A stretch of 64,000 bases of DNA, taken from contig NW_024068191.1 of NCBI RefSeq assembly GCF_009389715.1, positions 145,218 to 209,217 of the forward strand, read 5' to 3'. The position numbers and the translations under genes are program-made. Of the stretch, positions 15,572 through 27,480 are shown piece by piece; within the stretch, counting starts at the first letter, position 1, and every line of letters begins with the position of its first letter. The notes beneath the pieces are model-generated. The model did no database searches, had not been told where the DNA came from, and saw nothing but the letters and a program-made list of their open reading frames with translations. Source of the DNA: Phoenix dactylifera. Lineage: Eukaryota > Streptophyta > Magnoliopsida > Arecales > Arecaceae.

Positions 15572-15579
15572 TAAATGCA
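15572..15579 (+). promoter_or_regulatory. L1 box (TAAATGCA) upstream of PDF1
   Basis: An exact TAAATGCA, the L1 box bound by the HD-ZIP IV factors ATML1 and PDF2 that drive protoderm-specific expression. It lies 195 bp before the PDF1 ATG and about 90 bp before a TATTTAT box (15673-15679). The Arabidopsis PDF1 promoter is the classic L1-box example, so position and target gene agree. Confidence 0.85.
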
Positions 15580-15672
15580 CCTGCACCACGTCAACCAACT
15601 TTTTACAGTCTATCTGCGTCCATATTTATGCTCGTATGCAGTGCTATCAATCGAGTCTCGCTTTTCCCGTGT

Positions 15673-15679
15673 ATTTATG
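15673..15679 (+). promoter_or_regulatory. Probable TATA box of PDF1
   Basis: TATTTAT about 95-100 bp before the PDF1 start codon. Transcription would start near 15700-15710, giving a short leader. Inferred from position only. Confidence 0.5.
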
Positions 15680-15773
15680 GACACCAACTCCCCGTGCCAC
15701 TCTTCACAGCGACTCGACTCCTTTAATTCCTCTCTCTTGCTCCTCCCTCTTTGTGGGCTTTGAGTTGGTCGCG

Positions 15774-16966
15774 ATGGAGAGTGGGAGGAAAGGGAAGGGC
15801 CTTCTCATGTATTTCCTGTTAATGGGGCTGGTTTCTCATGAAGTGGTCACACCCGTTGTGTGCAGGAGCCTCGAGAAGTTTGCTGACCAGAAGAACTACT
15901 ACTCTCCTGATCCACATGCACCGAGCCATCCCAGACGTAAACTCTTCTTCCTTTCCTCTGATCCTCTATAGCTTTAGCTAACAGTGTAATAACACAGCAT
16001 GGTTGACATTCTTACAGACTCACACAGGACTCCTTCTTGCGGAACACCGCCGCACGGCGGGACGCCGACGCCGACGCCGACGCCAACACCAACACCATCC
16101 CATGGAGGTGGTGGCCACTCCAATCCGCCATCTGGTGGTGGGTACTCCAATCCGCCATCTGCACCGATCGTCGACGCCCCTCCTTCCCCTCCCCTGGTTC
16201 CTATCGTCCCTCCAACTCCATTTACTCCGGTGAGCCCCACGCCTCCGGCGCCGCCGTTTATTCCGAATCCAAATATCCCGCCATTCTTCACTGGCACATG
16301 CGAGTAAGTCGCCTGAACTTGGTCACAAGGCGCTTGGTACATTCTTCTGAATCTTTCACCTACGTTGAAATCACCACCCACCCCAAAAACTTAAGGCTAA
16401 TAGGATGAGATAAATTTATTTATATATTTTATTTTTTTTTACACTTCTTCTCTAAGCCGAATTTTTTTTTAATAGATGAGCTCAATATGTAATTTCTTTT
16501 TTTAATAATGGGGTTAAACTTTAATACCATGTTGAAATTACCACTTATCCCAAAAACTTAAGCTAATAGTGTAAGATAGGTTTATTTATATATTTTATAA
16601 TTTTTTACTATCTAAGTCGTTACGTTACATGCATTCAGCTTCTGGAGGACGCACCCAGCAGCAATATGGGGCCTCTTTGGTTACTGGGTCCCCGTCGGCC
16701 AATTCTTCGGGTTGCCATCTACTTCGATGTTTGGGAGGAACCTGAGCTTACCGGAGGCACTGGCGAACACTCGCAAGGATGGCTTCGGAGCTCTCCTCCG
16801 CGAAGGGACGGCTTCTCTTCTCAACTCCATGGTGAACCGGAGGTTTCCCCTGACGACGCAGCAAGTGACGGACGCTTTTGCCGCTGCTGCAGCGTCCAAC
16901 AAGGCTGCTGCAGCCCAAGCCCAGCTCTTCAAGAAGGCTAATGAGGGCCATCTCAAGCACAATTAG
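15774..16966 (+). CDS. PDF1: PROTODERMAL FACTOR 1-like secreted proline-rich protein (3 exons)
   Basis: Exons 15774-15936, 16018-16303 and 16639-16966 join in frame through GT-AG introns into a 258-residue protein (Arabidopsis PDF1 is about 300). Residues 1 to about 31 form a signal peptide. Then come the KNYYSPDPH motif, a middle region rich in Pro, Thr, Gly and Ser that includes a (Thr-Pro) run coded by CCGACG/CCAACA repeats, and the conserved C-terminal domain. That domain has Cys-Asp-Phe-Trp, WGLFGYW across the start of exon 3, LSLPEAL, DGFGALLREGTASLLNSM and an ANEG end. The family is secreted to the cell wall or surface of the outermost (L1) cell layer and serves as an epidermal marker; its biochemical role is not firmly known. 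An L1 box upstream predicts HD-ZIP IV control. Intron 2 holds a TRIM-like relic. The start is the first ATG before the signal peptide. Confidence 0.93.
16361..16638 (-). mobile_element. TRIM-like relic filling PDF1 intron 2
   Basis: Two ~90-bp direct repeats (16361-16458 and about 16531-16638) both read GTTGAAATyACCAC...CCCAAAAACTTAAG...TTTATTTATATATTTTAT. On the minus strand the right copy ends TTTCAACA, followed by TGGTATTAAAGT, close to the initiator-Met primer-binding site TGGTATCAGAG. That is the layout of a miniature LTR element with a ~70-bp interior. It occupies most of the 335-bp intron. The outer borders are unclear. Confidence 0.6.
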
Positions 16967-18500
16967 TAGCGCCTCCTGATATTTTCCTTCAATGGTGCAT
17001 GCGTTTTCGCTGTAGTCTCGTGTAATGAGCTTGAGTAGTGTGTATGACTGATGATCTTCTTTGTGTGTGTTAATGTCTTGTGTCAAAGCTTCGTAATTTC
17101 AAATGTAGTGCGATGTTGTGGGGAGTGGAAATGGCATTAAAGATGAAACATGAGCATATGTTGCAGTGGACCGAACTCGGTTAATGTTCGGATATCAGGC
17201 TTAGAACTAGTCCATGCAAATTTAGGCAGCTCAAATAAGGTGATGATGCCCCAACCCGCTGTTAGTACAAAGTTCAGAGTTATGCCTTCAAGACCAGATC
17301 TGATTGCAATGAAGTGGCGTGAATTTTTCCCATAAAGCTATTTCGTTCGTTCAAGGTCCAACAGAGATTAACTCGAGGCCATTTCCATTCATTTCCAGCC
17401 CTAGTTGGTAGGTAGGAAACCATGAATGTAATCGGCGAAAGGAGACCACAATTGAATGTCAGTATCAACCATGCCGCATAAAATAGACCTCTTAATAGAA
17501 CCTCGCCAAATCATGGCAGTCTAACGTTGCCTCGGAAGTGCGGCCAGATCCAGTTCCTTGAGGAATGGACGGACTTCTTGCTGTGTAGTCTGCTCAAATC
17601 AGAACAATCAATGCGCCTTAATAGCACTTCACAGTGACAATTAATCGGATTCAAGTCAGCATTGTGCTGAACCAACCATCCCCTGCCCGGAAACATTTAA
17701 GGGATACAGCAGGCACAGAGAGAGCCTTCCGGCCAATCCTAAACAGGGCTCTAGTTGCCCCGGTTGATTTGGCTACACCAAGTTCTCGCTTGAATCAGTT
17801 GCATACGTATAACACTTGTTGGGAAAGGTATCAAAGGGGAAGCAGTGTACATGGATTTTAACCATTTGCATCTTTTCGTTCATCATCTTATAAATTGTTC
17901 AAACAAAAAAAAGAAAAAGGGAGGAAACGATGCTCCAAGTTCACCTAGGTCTTTATGATTTTGTTGGAACCTATCTGATCTAAGCCTGAATTGAAAAACC
18001 AAGAGCTTGTTTGGTAATGTTTTCATTTTCTGTTCAAGAAGAAAATGAACCAACTTAGATATCATGTACGTTGAAAACTATTTGTTCTTCAAAATTTTTT
18101 GTAAAATAGATTTTGCTACTATGCCTTTTTTGTTGTTTTTAATAGAATGAACTAAACGACACAAACCATCAATTGATGAAAGATATTATGAGAAAATAAT
18201 AGGCTAATGTTGACAATCGATTTTCTATATTTATTTTTTATTTCTAATTTGGTCCAAATTCCACGTGAGCGATAACCTTCCAAAATTCAATCTTATTGCT
18301 AAAAATTCGATTTTTTTCGAGTGCTAGCCATGTACGAGATGTGCTTCAACGTCTTGATCAACGGTGCCATCCCCAATACCATCAACCTCCACTTGAATTG
18401 CCGCACCATTTTCATGAATCTCCACCACAATGGTTCACTATAAAAATATAAATATATATTTTTTGAGAAGATAAAATATAATTATTTTTTATTTCTTTAT
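16967..18500. other. PDF1 3' flank and intergenic DNA
   Basis: The PDF1 3' UTR is expected in the first few hundred bases. From 17150 to 17860 the base composition is more even and short frames occur on both strands, but none matches a family I recognise. Near 18005 an 'AGCTTGTTTGGTAATG' phrase resembles MITE ends, without a partner I can define. Confidence 0.45.
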
Positions 18501-18504
18501 CTTA

Positions 18505-18625
18505 AATAAAATAAAAGAAGAAGAAAAAGAAAAAGAAAGAAAGAAAAAATAAATAAATAAATAAAAGAAAGGATGAAAGAAGATAAAAGAAGAAGAACAA
18601 AAAGAAAGAAAGGAACTATGGAAGG
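18505..18625. repeat. Purine tract (AAG/AAAG/AAAT repeats)
   Basis: About 120 bp of almost pure A and G on the plus strand with (AAAT)n and (GAAA)n runs. The opposite strand gives a spurious hydrophobic open frame. The frame starting at 18641 just downstream has no recognisable domain. Confidence 0.85.
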
Positions 18626-19930
18626 AGGGGCGAAGTAGGGATGGTGTCCACCCAAACATTTGACCGGAACCACTGCAAGAACGGGGATGGACCAGTAATA
18701 TTGGATTTCCATTACGTGAGGCGGTGCGGCCGTGGTGCCTGGTTTGGCGTCAAGACCGTGTCCTTGCCGACGACTTGCAAGGTGTGCTTGATGTTTACCC
18801 TCCGTCTTTCCACGTTCCTTCCAATGTTAGAATGTCACATCAAGCCAACCGTTTTCGAAGGCAACCTAAAACGCGTATCTGCCATGAACCTGTTTGAGTT
18901 TTTTCCACATACTAATCTGAGAGTACACTTCAAGCACTTTAGCTGACATCCAGAACACAACCTTACATCTGTTACATCAAATCAAATAATTTAATCTCCA
19001 ATTTACAGGCAAATTACTTCATAATAGTTTTGTATCTTACCTTTCCGTGAAAAAAAAACTGTCATTTTTTTTTTTTGGCGTGTGGAGTGAATTGAAAGTT
19101 GGGCAGCAGTCCATGTTTCCAACCTGCTAGCGTTTGGTGTCTTGGTACCTCCGAACCAGAGCCGTTACTTTATCTTTATTAATTAATTCGGCTACAAATC
19201 AACGTGCTTTCTAAGTTCCAATCCAAAGAAGAAAGCGATCTTAGTCTTAGAATGAGTGCAGCATCCTGCCATGTGCCATCGGTGGGCGTGTCCTTAAATA
19301 CGGTCAGATCCTCTCCATCTAAGCCCACCATTTCCGGAGATTAGATGCGGCAAATCCAACCTTAACCTAGGATTTTCCCAAGCATGAGCCACAAACCAAG
19401 GACCTCCTGCAATTGCGCCACCAAAATAGAAGGTATTCCTACTCACAAATCGTCAGACTAATTAAGCAAAGGAAGTTAATCCAGCGGTCTTCATTTCTTT
19501 TTTAAATAACCGGATTTATAACAGATCTCTTTTATTTATAAAATATTAAATTAATATTTTTTGAATAAACTATTTATTATTTTTTTTTGGTACAATAGTT
19601 GCTTATGTTAATCAAGCATGAATACAACCGAGTCAAGATACAACATATGGCATAAAGATGGGATATAATATTTAGTCCATATCTATTAAACCTTATGGTA
19701 CTCGTTGTAACTTTGGACACGGAAGGTAGTCCATAAAACATAAAAAAGTCATTCTAGAATTGGATTAGATTAATAAAGTCTGAAATTATAAAATAGCTGA
19801 TTAAGAAGAAAAAAAGGGGGGATAAAAAAGAAAAACAAAAGGAGGAGAGACCCAAGGGAGAGAGACCGTTGAGAGCATCCCGTGTGGCCGTACATACACG
19901 TGTGGAAATTTCCGGCACCGCGTCGCCGAG
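18626..19930. other. Intergenic DNA upstream of RHM
   Basis: No gene recognised. It includes the 101-codon plus-strand frame 18641-18946 without a known domain, and AT-rich DNA with poly-T runs (19066, 19581). The last part is presumably the RHM promoter region. Confidence 0.45.
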
Positions 19931-19937
19931 CCTGCGC

Positions 19938-21101
19938 TTTAAATTCCTTCCCCTCTCTCCTCTTCCTCTCCTCAACCCCAACTAAGGAGAGGGAGGAAAG
20001 GGTCTGGTTCGCGCTCTCTCGGGACTCGATTCCGCAGCTACGCCTACGCCCTCTCGCCTCGGATTCACATCATTTATCGGCCCCTGTCCCCGGAGAAATC
20101 CTACCCGTCTTCTCCGGCCATCTCTTCTCGCACCCGTAAGAGCTCCTTTCTCTCGGATTCATGCCCCATTTTTAGGTTTTCTTGACCTTATTTAGCAAAT
20201 TAATTTTCAGATTAGATCTCATGTTGCCGTGATTCTTCTGCTGCTTTTGAGTCTTTTTGTTCTTAGATCTTCGGATAATTCGGTAGAAAATAGTAATTTT
20301 AACCTGGCTGCTTGGATTCTCGCCTCCATCTCCTTTAGATCCGGCGAGGGGAGGAGGAAAGAAAGGTTTTGTAGCGTTCGATCTCTTTTTGCGAGGTTTC
20401 TTGCTATATTTTCTTTGAAAGGGCTCTTTTTGTTTGAGGAGATGGGATCTTTGGCTTGAATTCGGTCAGATCTGATTGGTATGAATGGGAGGAACGAAAT
20501 CTTTGTCCTAAAAAGGAAATAAGGAATCGGATCTGATCGCATTGCCTTCTATTTACTTACTGTGTAAAGAATGGAAGTCTGACTGTTGTGTGGCAATGTT
20601 GTTTCCATGCTGCGCTCATGCTCTGAGAGTTTCCCCTAAGATTTCTCGATTAGATATTTGTGGTTGGTCAATCTAATCAGTGGGGTCTCATTTTTTTAAT
20701 ATTCCAGACGCATAATAAAAATTGGTACTTGCTCTTACTTAAGAAATTACAAGAAGACCAATTGAGGGTTGATCTGGACTCAAGTGCCCTCATTGCCTTC
20801 AATATTCTTAGTTCTATATTAAGATAAAAGATGAAGAAATTCCTTGCTAACTAAAGCATTCTTAGATCTATATGAAGATACTCTACAAGAACTGTTTAAT
20901 TCCTGAAAAAAAGCATCCTGGGTTTGCTGGCTTATTCTTACCCATTTAACTATTTCATCATTCCTTATTATTAAAAGTTTTGCCTTTTCTTTGCTGCACT
21001 CTTGATATTGCTGATCCGCTTGCAAAACAAACAATTTCAATTTCGCTTTCTTTTTTTTCTTTTGGTTTGCAGTATTGATATAGGAAAAGGAAAGAGGACA
21101 G
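19938..21101 (+). promoter_or_regulatory. RHM promoter TATA-like box, 5' UTR and 937-bp leader intron
   Basis: TTTAAAT at 19938-19944 is followed by a CT-rich start region. The non-coding leader exon probably ends at 20135 before GTAAGAGC. The intron 20136-21072 ends in TTTGGTTTGCAG, and 21073-21101 completes the leader before the ATG at 21102. Long leader introns are common in highly expressed plant genes and often raise expression. The transcription start is inferred. Confidence 0.7.
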
Positions 21102-23228
21102 ATGGCATCATATGAGCCCAAGAACATCCTCATCACTGGGGCAGCTGGCTTCATTGCATCGCATGTCGCCAACCGCCTCATCCGAAACTACCCTGAGTAC
21201 AAGATTGTGGTTCTCGACAAGCTCGACTACTGCTCGAACCTTAAAAACCTCAATCCATCCCGCTCCTCTCCCAATTTCAAGTTCGTCAAGGGTGACATTG
21301 GCAGTGTCGACCTCGTCAACTACCTCCTCATCACTGAGTCCATTGATACCATCATGCATTTTGCCGCCCAGACCCATGTCGACAATTCCTTTGGCAACTC
21401 ATTTGAGTTCACCAAGAATAATATCTATGGAACCCACGTTCTCCTTGAGGCTTGCAAGGTCACTGGTCAGATCAGGAGGTTTATCCATGTTAGTACTGAT
21501 GAGGTTTATGGAGAGACCGATGAGGATGCTGTGGTTGGAAATCATGAGGCATCTCAGCTCCTTCCAACAAATCCATATTCAGCGACAAAAGCTGGGGCGG
21601 AGATGCTTGTTATGGCTTATGGAAGGTCATATGGTCTGCCAGTGATAACTACCCGAGGAAACAATGTGTACGGGCCAAATCAATTTCCAGAGAAGCTCAT
21701 TCCAAAATTTATCCTTTTGGCTATGAGAGGGCTGCCACTTCCGATTCATGGTGATGGTTCTAATGTTCGAAGCTATCTATATTGCGAGGATGTTGCTGAG
21801 GCTTTTGAAGTTATTCTTCACAAAGGAGAGGTTGGGCATGTTTATAATATTGGGACGAAGAAAGAGAGGAGAGTGATTGATGTAGCAATGGATGTCTGTA
21901 AACTTTGCTCACTGGACCCAGATACAGTTATCAAGTTTGTAGAGAACAGGCCCTTCAATGACCAGAGGTACTTTTTGGATGATCAGAAACTGAAGAACTT
22001 GGGTTGGTCAGAGCGGACCCCTTGGGAAGAAGGGCTGAAGAAGACAATGGAGTGGTACACAAGCAACCCTGGTTGGTGGGGGGATGTGTCTGGTGCTCTT
22101 GTGCCTCATCCAAGGATGCTGATGATGCCTGGGATTGAAAGATATATTGATGGGTCCGAAGAGGTGAAGGGCATGGTTTCTCAGTTCACCAATAATCAGA
22201 GCAGGATGGTGGTTCCTGTTTCAAAGGGTATTAGTGGCTCTCCTCGGAAGCATTCTTTGAAGTTCTTGATATATGGCAGGACTGGATGGATTGGAGGCCT
22301 TCTAGGAAAGATTTGCGAGAAGCAAGGGATACCATTTGAGTATGGAAGAGGACGTCTCGAAGAGCGCTCTCAGCTCATTCTGGATATTCAGAATGTGAAG
22401 CCAACTCATGTTTTCAATGCTGCTGGTGTGACTGGCAGACCAAATGTTGACTGGTGCGAATCTCACAAGACAGAGACAATTCGCACCAATGTTGTGGGCA
22501 CTTTGACCCTAGCAGATGTTTGCAGGGAGCATGGCTTGTTATTGATGAATTATGCTACTGGGTGTATATTCGAGTATGATGCTGGACACCCTCAAGGATC
22601 GGGTATTGGATTCAAGGAGGAAGATAAACCAAACTTTACTGGCTCTTTCTATTCGAAGACTAAGGCAATGGTAACTTCTTGCTTTCTGTCAACGAAAATG
22701 TCTTTTTACCTACTCTATTATGAAAACTCTAGAACTTAAAAGCTGATATGTTCGTTATGTTGTTGCAAAATGCAGGTTGAGGAGCTTTTGAAAGAATATG
22801 AAAATGTCTGCACTCTTAGAGTTCGAATGCCAATATCTTCTGACCTCAGCAATCCTCGCAACTTCATTACAAAAATAACTCGTTACAGCAAAGTGGTGAA
22901 CATTCCGAACAGCATGACAATCTTAGATGAGCTTCTTCCCATATCAGTTGAGATGGCCAAAAGAAATTGCAGGGGCATATGGAACTTCACTAATCCTGGT
23001 GCTGTAAGCCATAATGAGATCCTGGAGATGTACAAAAAATATATGGATCCTAGTTTTGCATGGGTCAACTTTACTCTGGAAGAGCAGGCCAAAGTCATTG
23101 TTGCACCTCGAAGCAACAATGAGATGGACGCTTCAAAATTGAAGAGTGAGTTTCCCGAGTTGCTATCCATCAAGGAGTCTCTTATCAAGTATGTTTTTGA
23201 ACCCAACAGGAAGGTCCTTGCTGATTGA
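21102..23228 (+). CDS. RHM1: UDP-rhamnose synthase (UDP-glucose 4,6-dehydratase / 3,5-epimerase-4-reductase)
   Basis: Coding exons 21102-22670 and 22776-23228 join in phase 0 across a 105-bp GT-AG intron to give 673 residues (Arabidopsis RHM1 is 669). The N-terminal half is the dehydratase: nucleotide-binding GxxGxxA at residues 13-19, catalytic Thr132-Asp133-Glu134, and Tyr159xxxLys163 in YSATK. A linker near 340-383 leads to the epimerase/reductase: GxxGxxG at 392-398, the AAGVTGRPNVDWCE motif, and Tyr517xxxLys521 in YSKTK, two residues before the exon junction. The enzyme turns UDP-glucose into UDP-L-rhamnose in the cytosol using NAD and NADPH, supplying pectin (rhamnogalacturonan) and flavonoid glycosylation. 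Both catalytic sets are intact. The start fits the family's MASY N-terminus. RHM1 against its close paralogues RHM2/RHM3 cannot be settled by reading. Confidence 0.97.
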
Positions 23229-23438
23229 GAAGCTAGTTGAAGCTCTCAGTTACTCTAGATTTCATGATCAGAAATTAGGACCTTAATCTTCATCCCTTGG
23301 TTGGCAGCTGCAGCCACCATATGATAGTATGATTATCATCCTAAGTTCTTGTAGGTTGTAGCAAAATTCTTGTTTCACTTTCGGTTCCCAGCTATGGCTT
23401 GTTTATGATGAGGTGAATATTTTGTCATCTAAATTTGG
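23229..23438 (+). other. RHM 3' UTR (probable)
   Basis: AT-rich non-coding DNA directly after the RHM stop codon. The cleavage site cannot be fixed; a T-rich stretch near 23340-23430 is a likely end. Confidence 0.5.
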
Positions 23439-23576
23439 ATTGTTTAAGACATACATTCCGTTAACGAATCCTCCTATTAAATTCTCCTAATTTAGCTGCC
23501 ATATAATTTATTAGATTCTCCTTGTGAAGCCTGTTATTGTTTAAGACATACATTCCGTTAATGAATCCTCCTATTG
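23439..23576. repeat. 41-bp direct repeat, period 97
   Basis: ATTGTTTAAGACATACATTC and the following ~20 bp occur at 23439-23479 and again at 23536-23576 with almost no change. It is a recent local duplication just downstream of RHM. Confidence 0.8.
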
Positions 23577-26500
23577 GTTTAAGATTCAAATGTCGTAGAT
23601 GTTGCAAAGATTCTTCTGTTGCATGTACAATCTATTATGGGTTGCATCTATCCTTTAAAGTACCTTCTTATATGGGAAAAAGTAGGTTCAAATATATGGA
23701 TAGGTAGATTAAGTATGATATTAATGGGCTGGGGGTGGGTATTATATTTTACTAATATTGTCCGTATGGTGAGTGACCCTGTTGAATGGAGGTCATCTTG
23801 TGTCGATAGGACGTTGTACTTAATGGGCGACCAGCCAAGTTTGATGTATTTAGAAAGAACTTGAACTTTCCAAGAGATACCTAGGAGGGATTTTAGGGTG
23901 GGATGACTAAAGAATATTAAATTTCATAAAACATTTTGGGATAGGTCTTCTTATTTATTTATTCTACTCTGGGTTTGCTCATACTTCATGAAAAAATGCC
24001 TTTGTTGGAAAATTTTCAGACTAGGTTTACCATAGAATAAGAAAGTGTAATTTATGGTTGCGGATAGTGTAGTTTAAGGGATGGTTAATTCAAGTTTTGA
24101 TTAAGCATGAATACCTCGTAGTGCAAATTATTGTTATGTTTTGCTTTCTCTTAATATGTTGTTGTTTCTGAGGTTTAATGTTTAATCTGTTCGCAAATAC
24201 TCCGACCAAATGCTATATTTAAGTAGCTCTTGAGCCGTCTATAGATTCTTATAAATGACCATTCCTAGATGACGTTAAATTGTACTAAAGTTAGTAAATT
24301 TCATGTCCTATGCTACTAGTGGTTAGCTTAGGGATGATTGAGGGTGCATTTTGATGTACTACATTGAGTCGTATTTCATAACTTCACATTATGCTTTTTA
24401 AGACTGGGTAATTATTTATGGAACAAAAAATTAAATCCCTGGAATAACGGAACAGGAAATTCTACTTTGAAACAAAAAGAATTCCAAAATTTTTGTTTTT
24501 CTTTCCTTGTCATGTCAAATTTTTCCAATTTTGTGTCTTTTGTATATGTCAAAGTGGACAAGTCCTAAAATATTGAACTTTCAAAATTCTACGAATTTTA
24601 AGCTAGGACAGGATAAGATCATGATTTTGAAACCAAAACCTCCAAATGCAACTGTTATGCATTATAGCCATAGAAACTTTCACTCCCTATCTCTTAACAA
24701 TATATATATGTATATGTATATAAGGAAATAGTGGGATGTTGGTTCGGTTGGCCACTTCTGCAGACTAGCCCAGGACTGTCGATCTGTTTAAGAATCATTG
24801 CTTTCTTTGAAAAAAAAATAAATAATTACAGACATGCTTCTTCCTCATTGTGCCAGATCATTGATTTTTCATAAACATTTTTAACATTTGCAGATTTGAC
24901 AAAGATTTGAAATAGGTTTATTGGATCATGATTTTAGAAATAATAGATTGCTTGTCATCAGTAATTTCATAGAACTGGAAAGTATTTCATCCAGACATTT
25001 AGAAGATCAATTTGCCACTCATCGATGCATGTTCCGCTAAGGTTGAATTAGATAAGAAAACTTGGGAAGTAATACTCATTCACGCAGGGTAGTCTAACTT
25101 GAACATGCCAAAATTAAAGGCCAACTTGGTAAGTGAGACAGCTTTAGTGTCTCATAGGCTGACTGCTCTGTTAACTACACCTACAGAGCTACAGAACGCT
25201 CCGGGGGTGATGATTTTTTGCCTTTGGAGTGTAAGAGAATGAACACAGGAGGGCTGCAATGTAGCATCGATTATTATTTGCATGGTTATAACTGGCCATT
25301 GATGTAACTTACTGGTTGATGGGGGATCAACATACCCATTTCATATTATGCTCTGTTGCTTTTTTAACATTCAATTACAGTGACTATGGGAAACTATGTT
25401 GATGCATGGAAGCTTGATAACTGTGTCAAGCTTAAACATAGTATCTAACATTGCAACAGTGATGACAAGTTTGCAAACTGGAGTGACGACTGCTGATTAT
25501 TTTGATGGCTGAATCATCTTAGAGTAGTTGTTCTAATCAGTTACTTCGATCTTTCACATATTGTGGTAACAAAAGTTGTTCTTGCTTTAGAGCAACGTAT
25601 TCAGTTTATGCAATTACAATGTCACTTCTGACAATTTAAACATGAAGCTCTACTACACTGAAGGTCAGTTTAAAGTCGATAGACAATACTAGTATGGCCT
25701 GCAAAAGAACCATAGTGTTCGGCCAATTAAAATGAGACTGACAGAATGTTCACTTTGAAATCACACTCTAAAAAAGATTTCACTTGGAATACTCAACTAA
25801 GTATTGCAATATTTATGGTGTTTAGGTCATGCCAAATAGCAAGGTGGATGATAAGGGTAGCATACGTTACCATCATTTTGTGATATATCATAGCTATAGA
25901 GAATCATCTGGTGGCTATAGAGAAGCAACCTAGATTGCGTTCAAATATCCAAAGATTTGGTATTGAATTTGAATGTCCAACATACATTTGAGATTAATGT
26001 TTTATTCTGAAATTTTGGGCATTTTTGAGCTGCAACTTATTGATTTTATGTGAAGGGCCCCTGCTTATCATCCTTTTTAGCTAGTCTGTAATGTGGGAGA
26101 ATTCTTTGAAAAAATATGATTTCTGGGACTCGCCTCATAGGCATTCGTATGCTAGTCTGAAGCAAAAACACCTGTGTCGCAGTTGTTGATGGGACTAAAC
26201 TGGAATAGCTTTTCGTATGCTTGATACTGTTTTATTGCACTATGCCTATATACTCCAAGTTGGTAATATATTTAATCGAAACCTTAATATTGTTGTCCAG
26301 ATTTTGTTCTTGTGATTTACTTTTAAATAGCATATTTGTTGTTGTTTTGAAAAAGAAGGGTGATTGCATGGGCCCCTTCTAGTCAGCTCTAATCGAACAT
26401 TGGCATTTATTCTACCTTCAGTAGAAGGTTAAAATTATTCTCAATTAACTCAGGGATAGCTCTTTGCTCTTTGAGCATGCCCCACAAAACCATGGTACAA

Positions 26501-26790
26501 CTCTGGAAGCTTTAAAGAGTTTTAGAATTACAATTTTATCTAGAATTAAATTGTGGTTTCCATCTCAGATAAAAGGTTTAATCTATTTTCCTCCCATATA
26601 CCTTTTAAATGGATTTTCAAGAGAACTTGTAGAAGTGGGCGTTTTATTCAGTCCTTCCATACTCGTTTATTTTTGTCCGTTAGCCACCGTCAGCATAAAA
26701 AGCGAATTCCAGAAACCTTTTGTAAGTCTAGAAAAGATCTAGAGGTTACATCTGATTGATTTGATTACTTGTTCCCTCCATCCTTATATA
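23577..26790. other. Intergenic DNA, nothing recognised
   Basis: AT-rich sequence without convincing coding signal. The short frames at 23619-23864 and 26464-26759 carry no known domain. Confidence 0.45.
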
Positions 26791-26794
26791 GCGT

Positions 26795-27480
26795 TTGGGT
26801 TAGGGTGGAGAGATAGATTTGAAAGGATGGAAGGTCTTTGTCCATCATTTAGCCCAAAAAAATTTTAAAAATAATAAATAAAAAAATCCATCCTAATCCA
26901 ATAATTTATATATTTTTTAATTAAAAGTATGCAAAGATGGGCGGAGCAAGAATAAGTTCCTACATTGATAAAATTATATCTTATTTATTTTTTTACAAAA
27001 CTCTAACATTTTTTTTATTTTTTATTAATATTTACTATTTTTAAGTTAACTATTTATAAAATTATTTAACTATTTAAATTAAATTATAAATTAATTAAAT
27101 ATTTATATAATTAATATATAAATAAATTAAAGCATATATAATTAATTTATAAAAATATTTATTAAATTAAATTAAATTAAAATGAAATATATATATATAT
27201 ATATATATATATAATGTTTTATATAATTACTAATTATAAATATTATAAGCTTATATATTATAAAGTAGGTATAGATAATTGTTATACATTGATACTAATA
27301 ATATATTTTTACCAAAAGTAGTTTAGTAAAAATGCTTTTCCTCATTCTTTTTGTACCAAATAGATGAAAAAATTATTCTCATCCATTTTTTCATATTTCA
27401 CCAAATACATGAGAGGATTGATAAGAGATCCAACTATTCTTTTTCTCAACCATCCTTCGTATCAAACAAAAAATTAAAAT
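26795..27480. mobile_element. Possible AT-rich MITE
   Basis: The left side reads GCGTTTGGGTTAGGGTGGAGAG. The right side, reverse-complemented, reads TTTGATACGAAGGATGGTTGAG, a weakly similar terminal phrase. Between them lies extremely AT-rich DNA with (AT)n at about 27190-27212. Neither the inverted repeats nor a target duplication is clean, so this is tentative. Confidence 0.35.

Noticed and set aside
16003-16408. Arg- and His-rich frames overlapping PDF1 exon 2
   Set aside because: They are out-of-frame readings of the CCGACG/CCAACA repeat; the PDF1 frame is supported by splicing and homology.
18641-18946. 101-codon plus-strand open frame
   Set aside because: No known domain, no family resemblance, and it lies after a purine tract; not supported as a gene.
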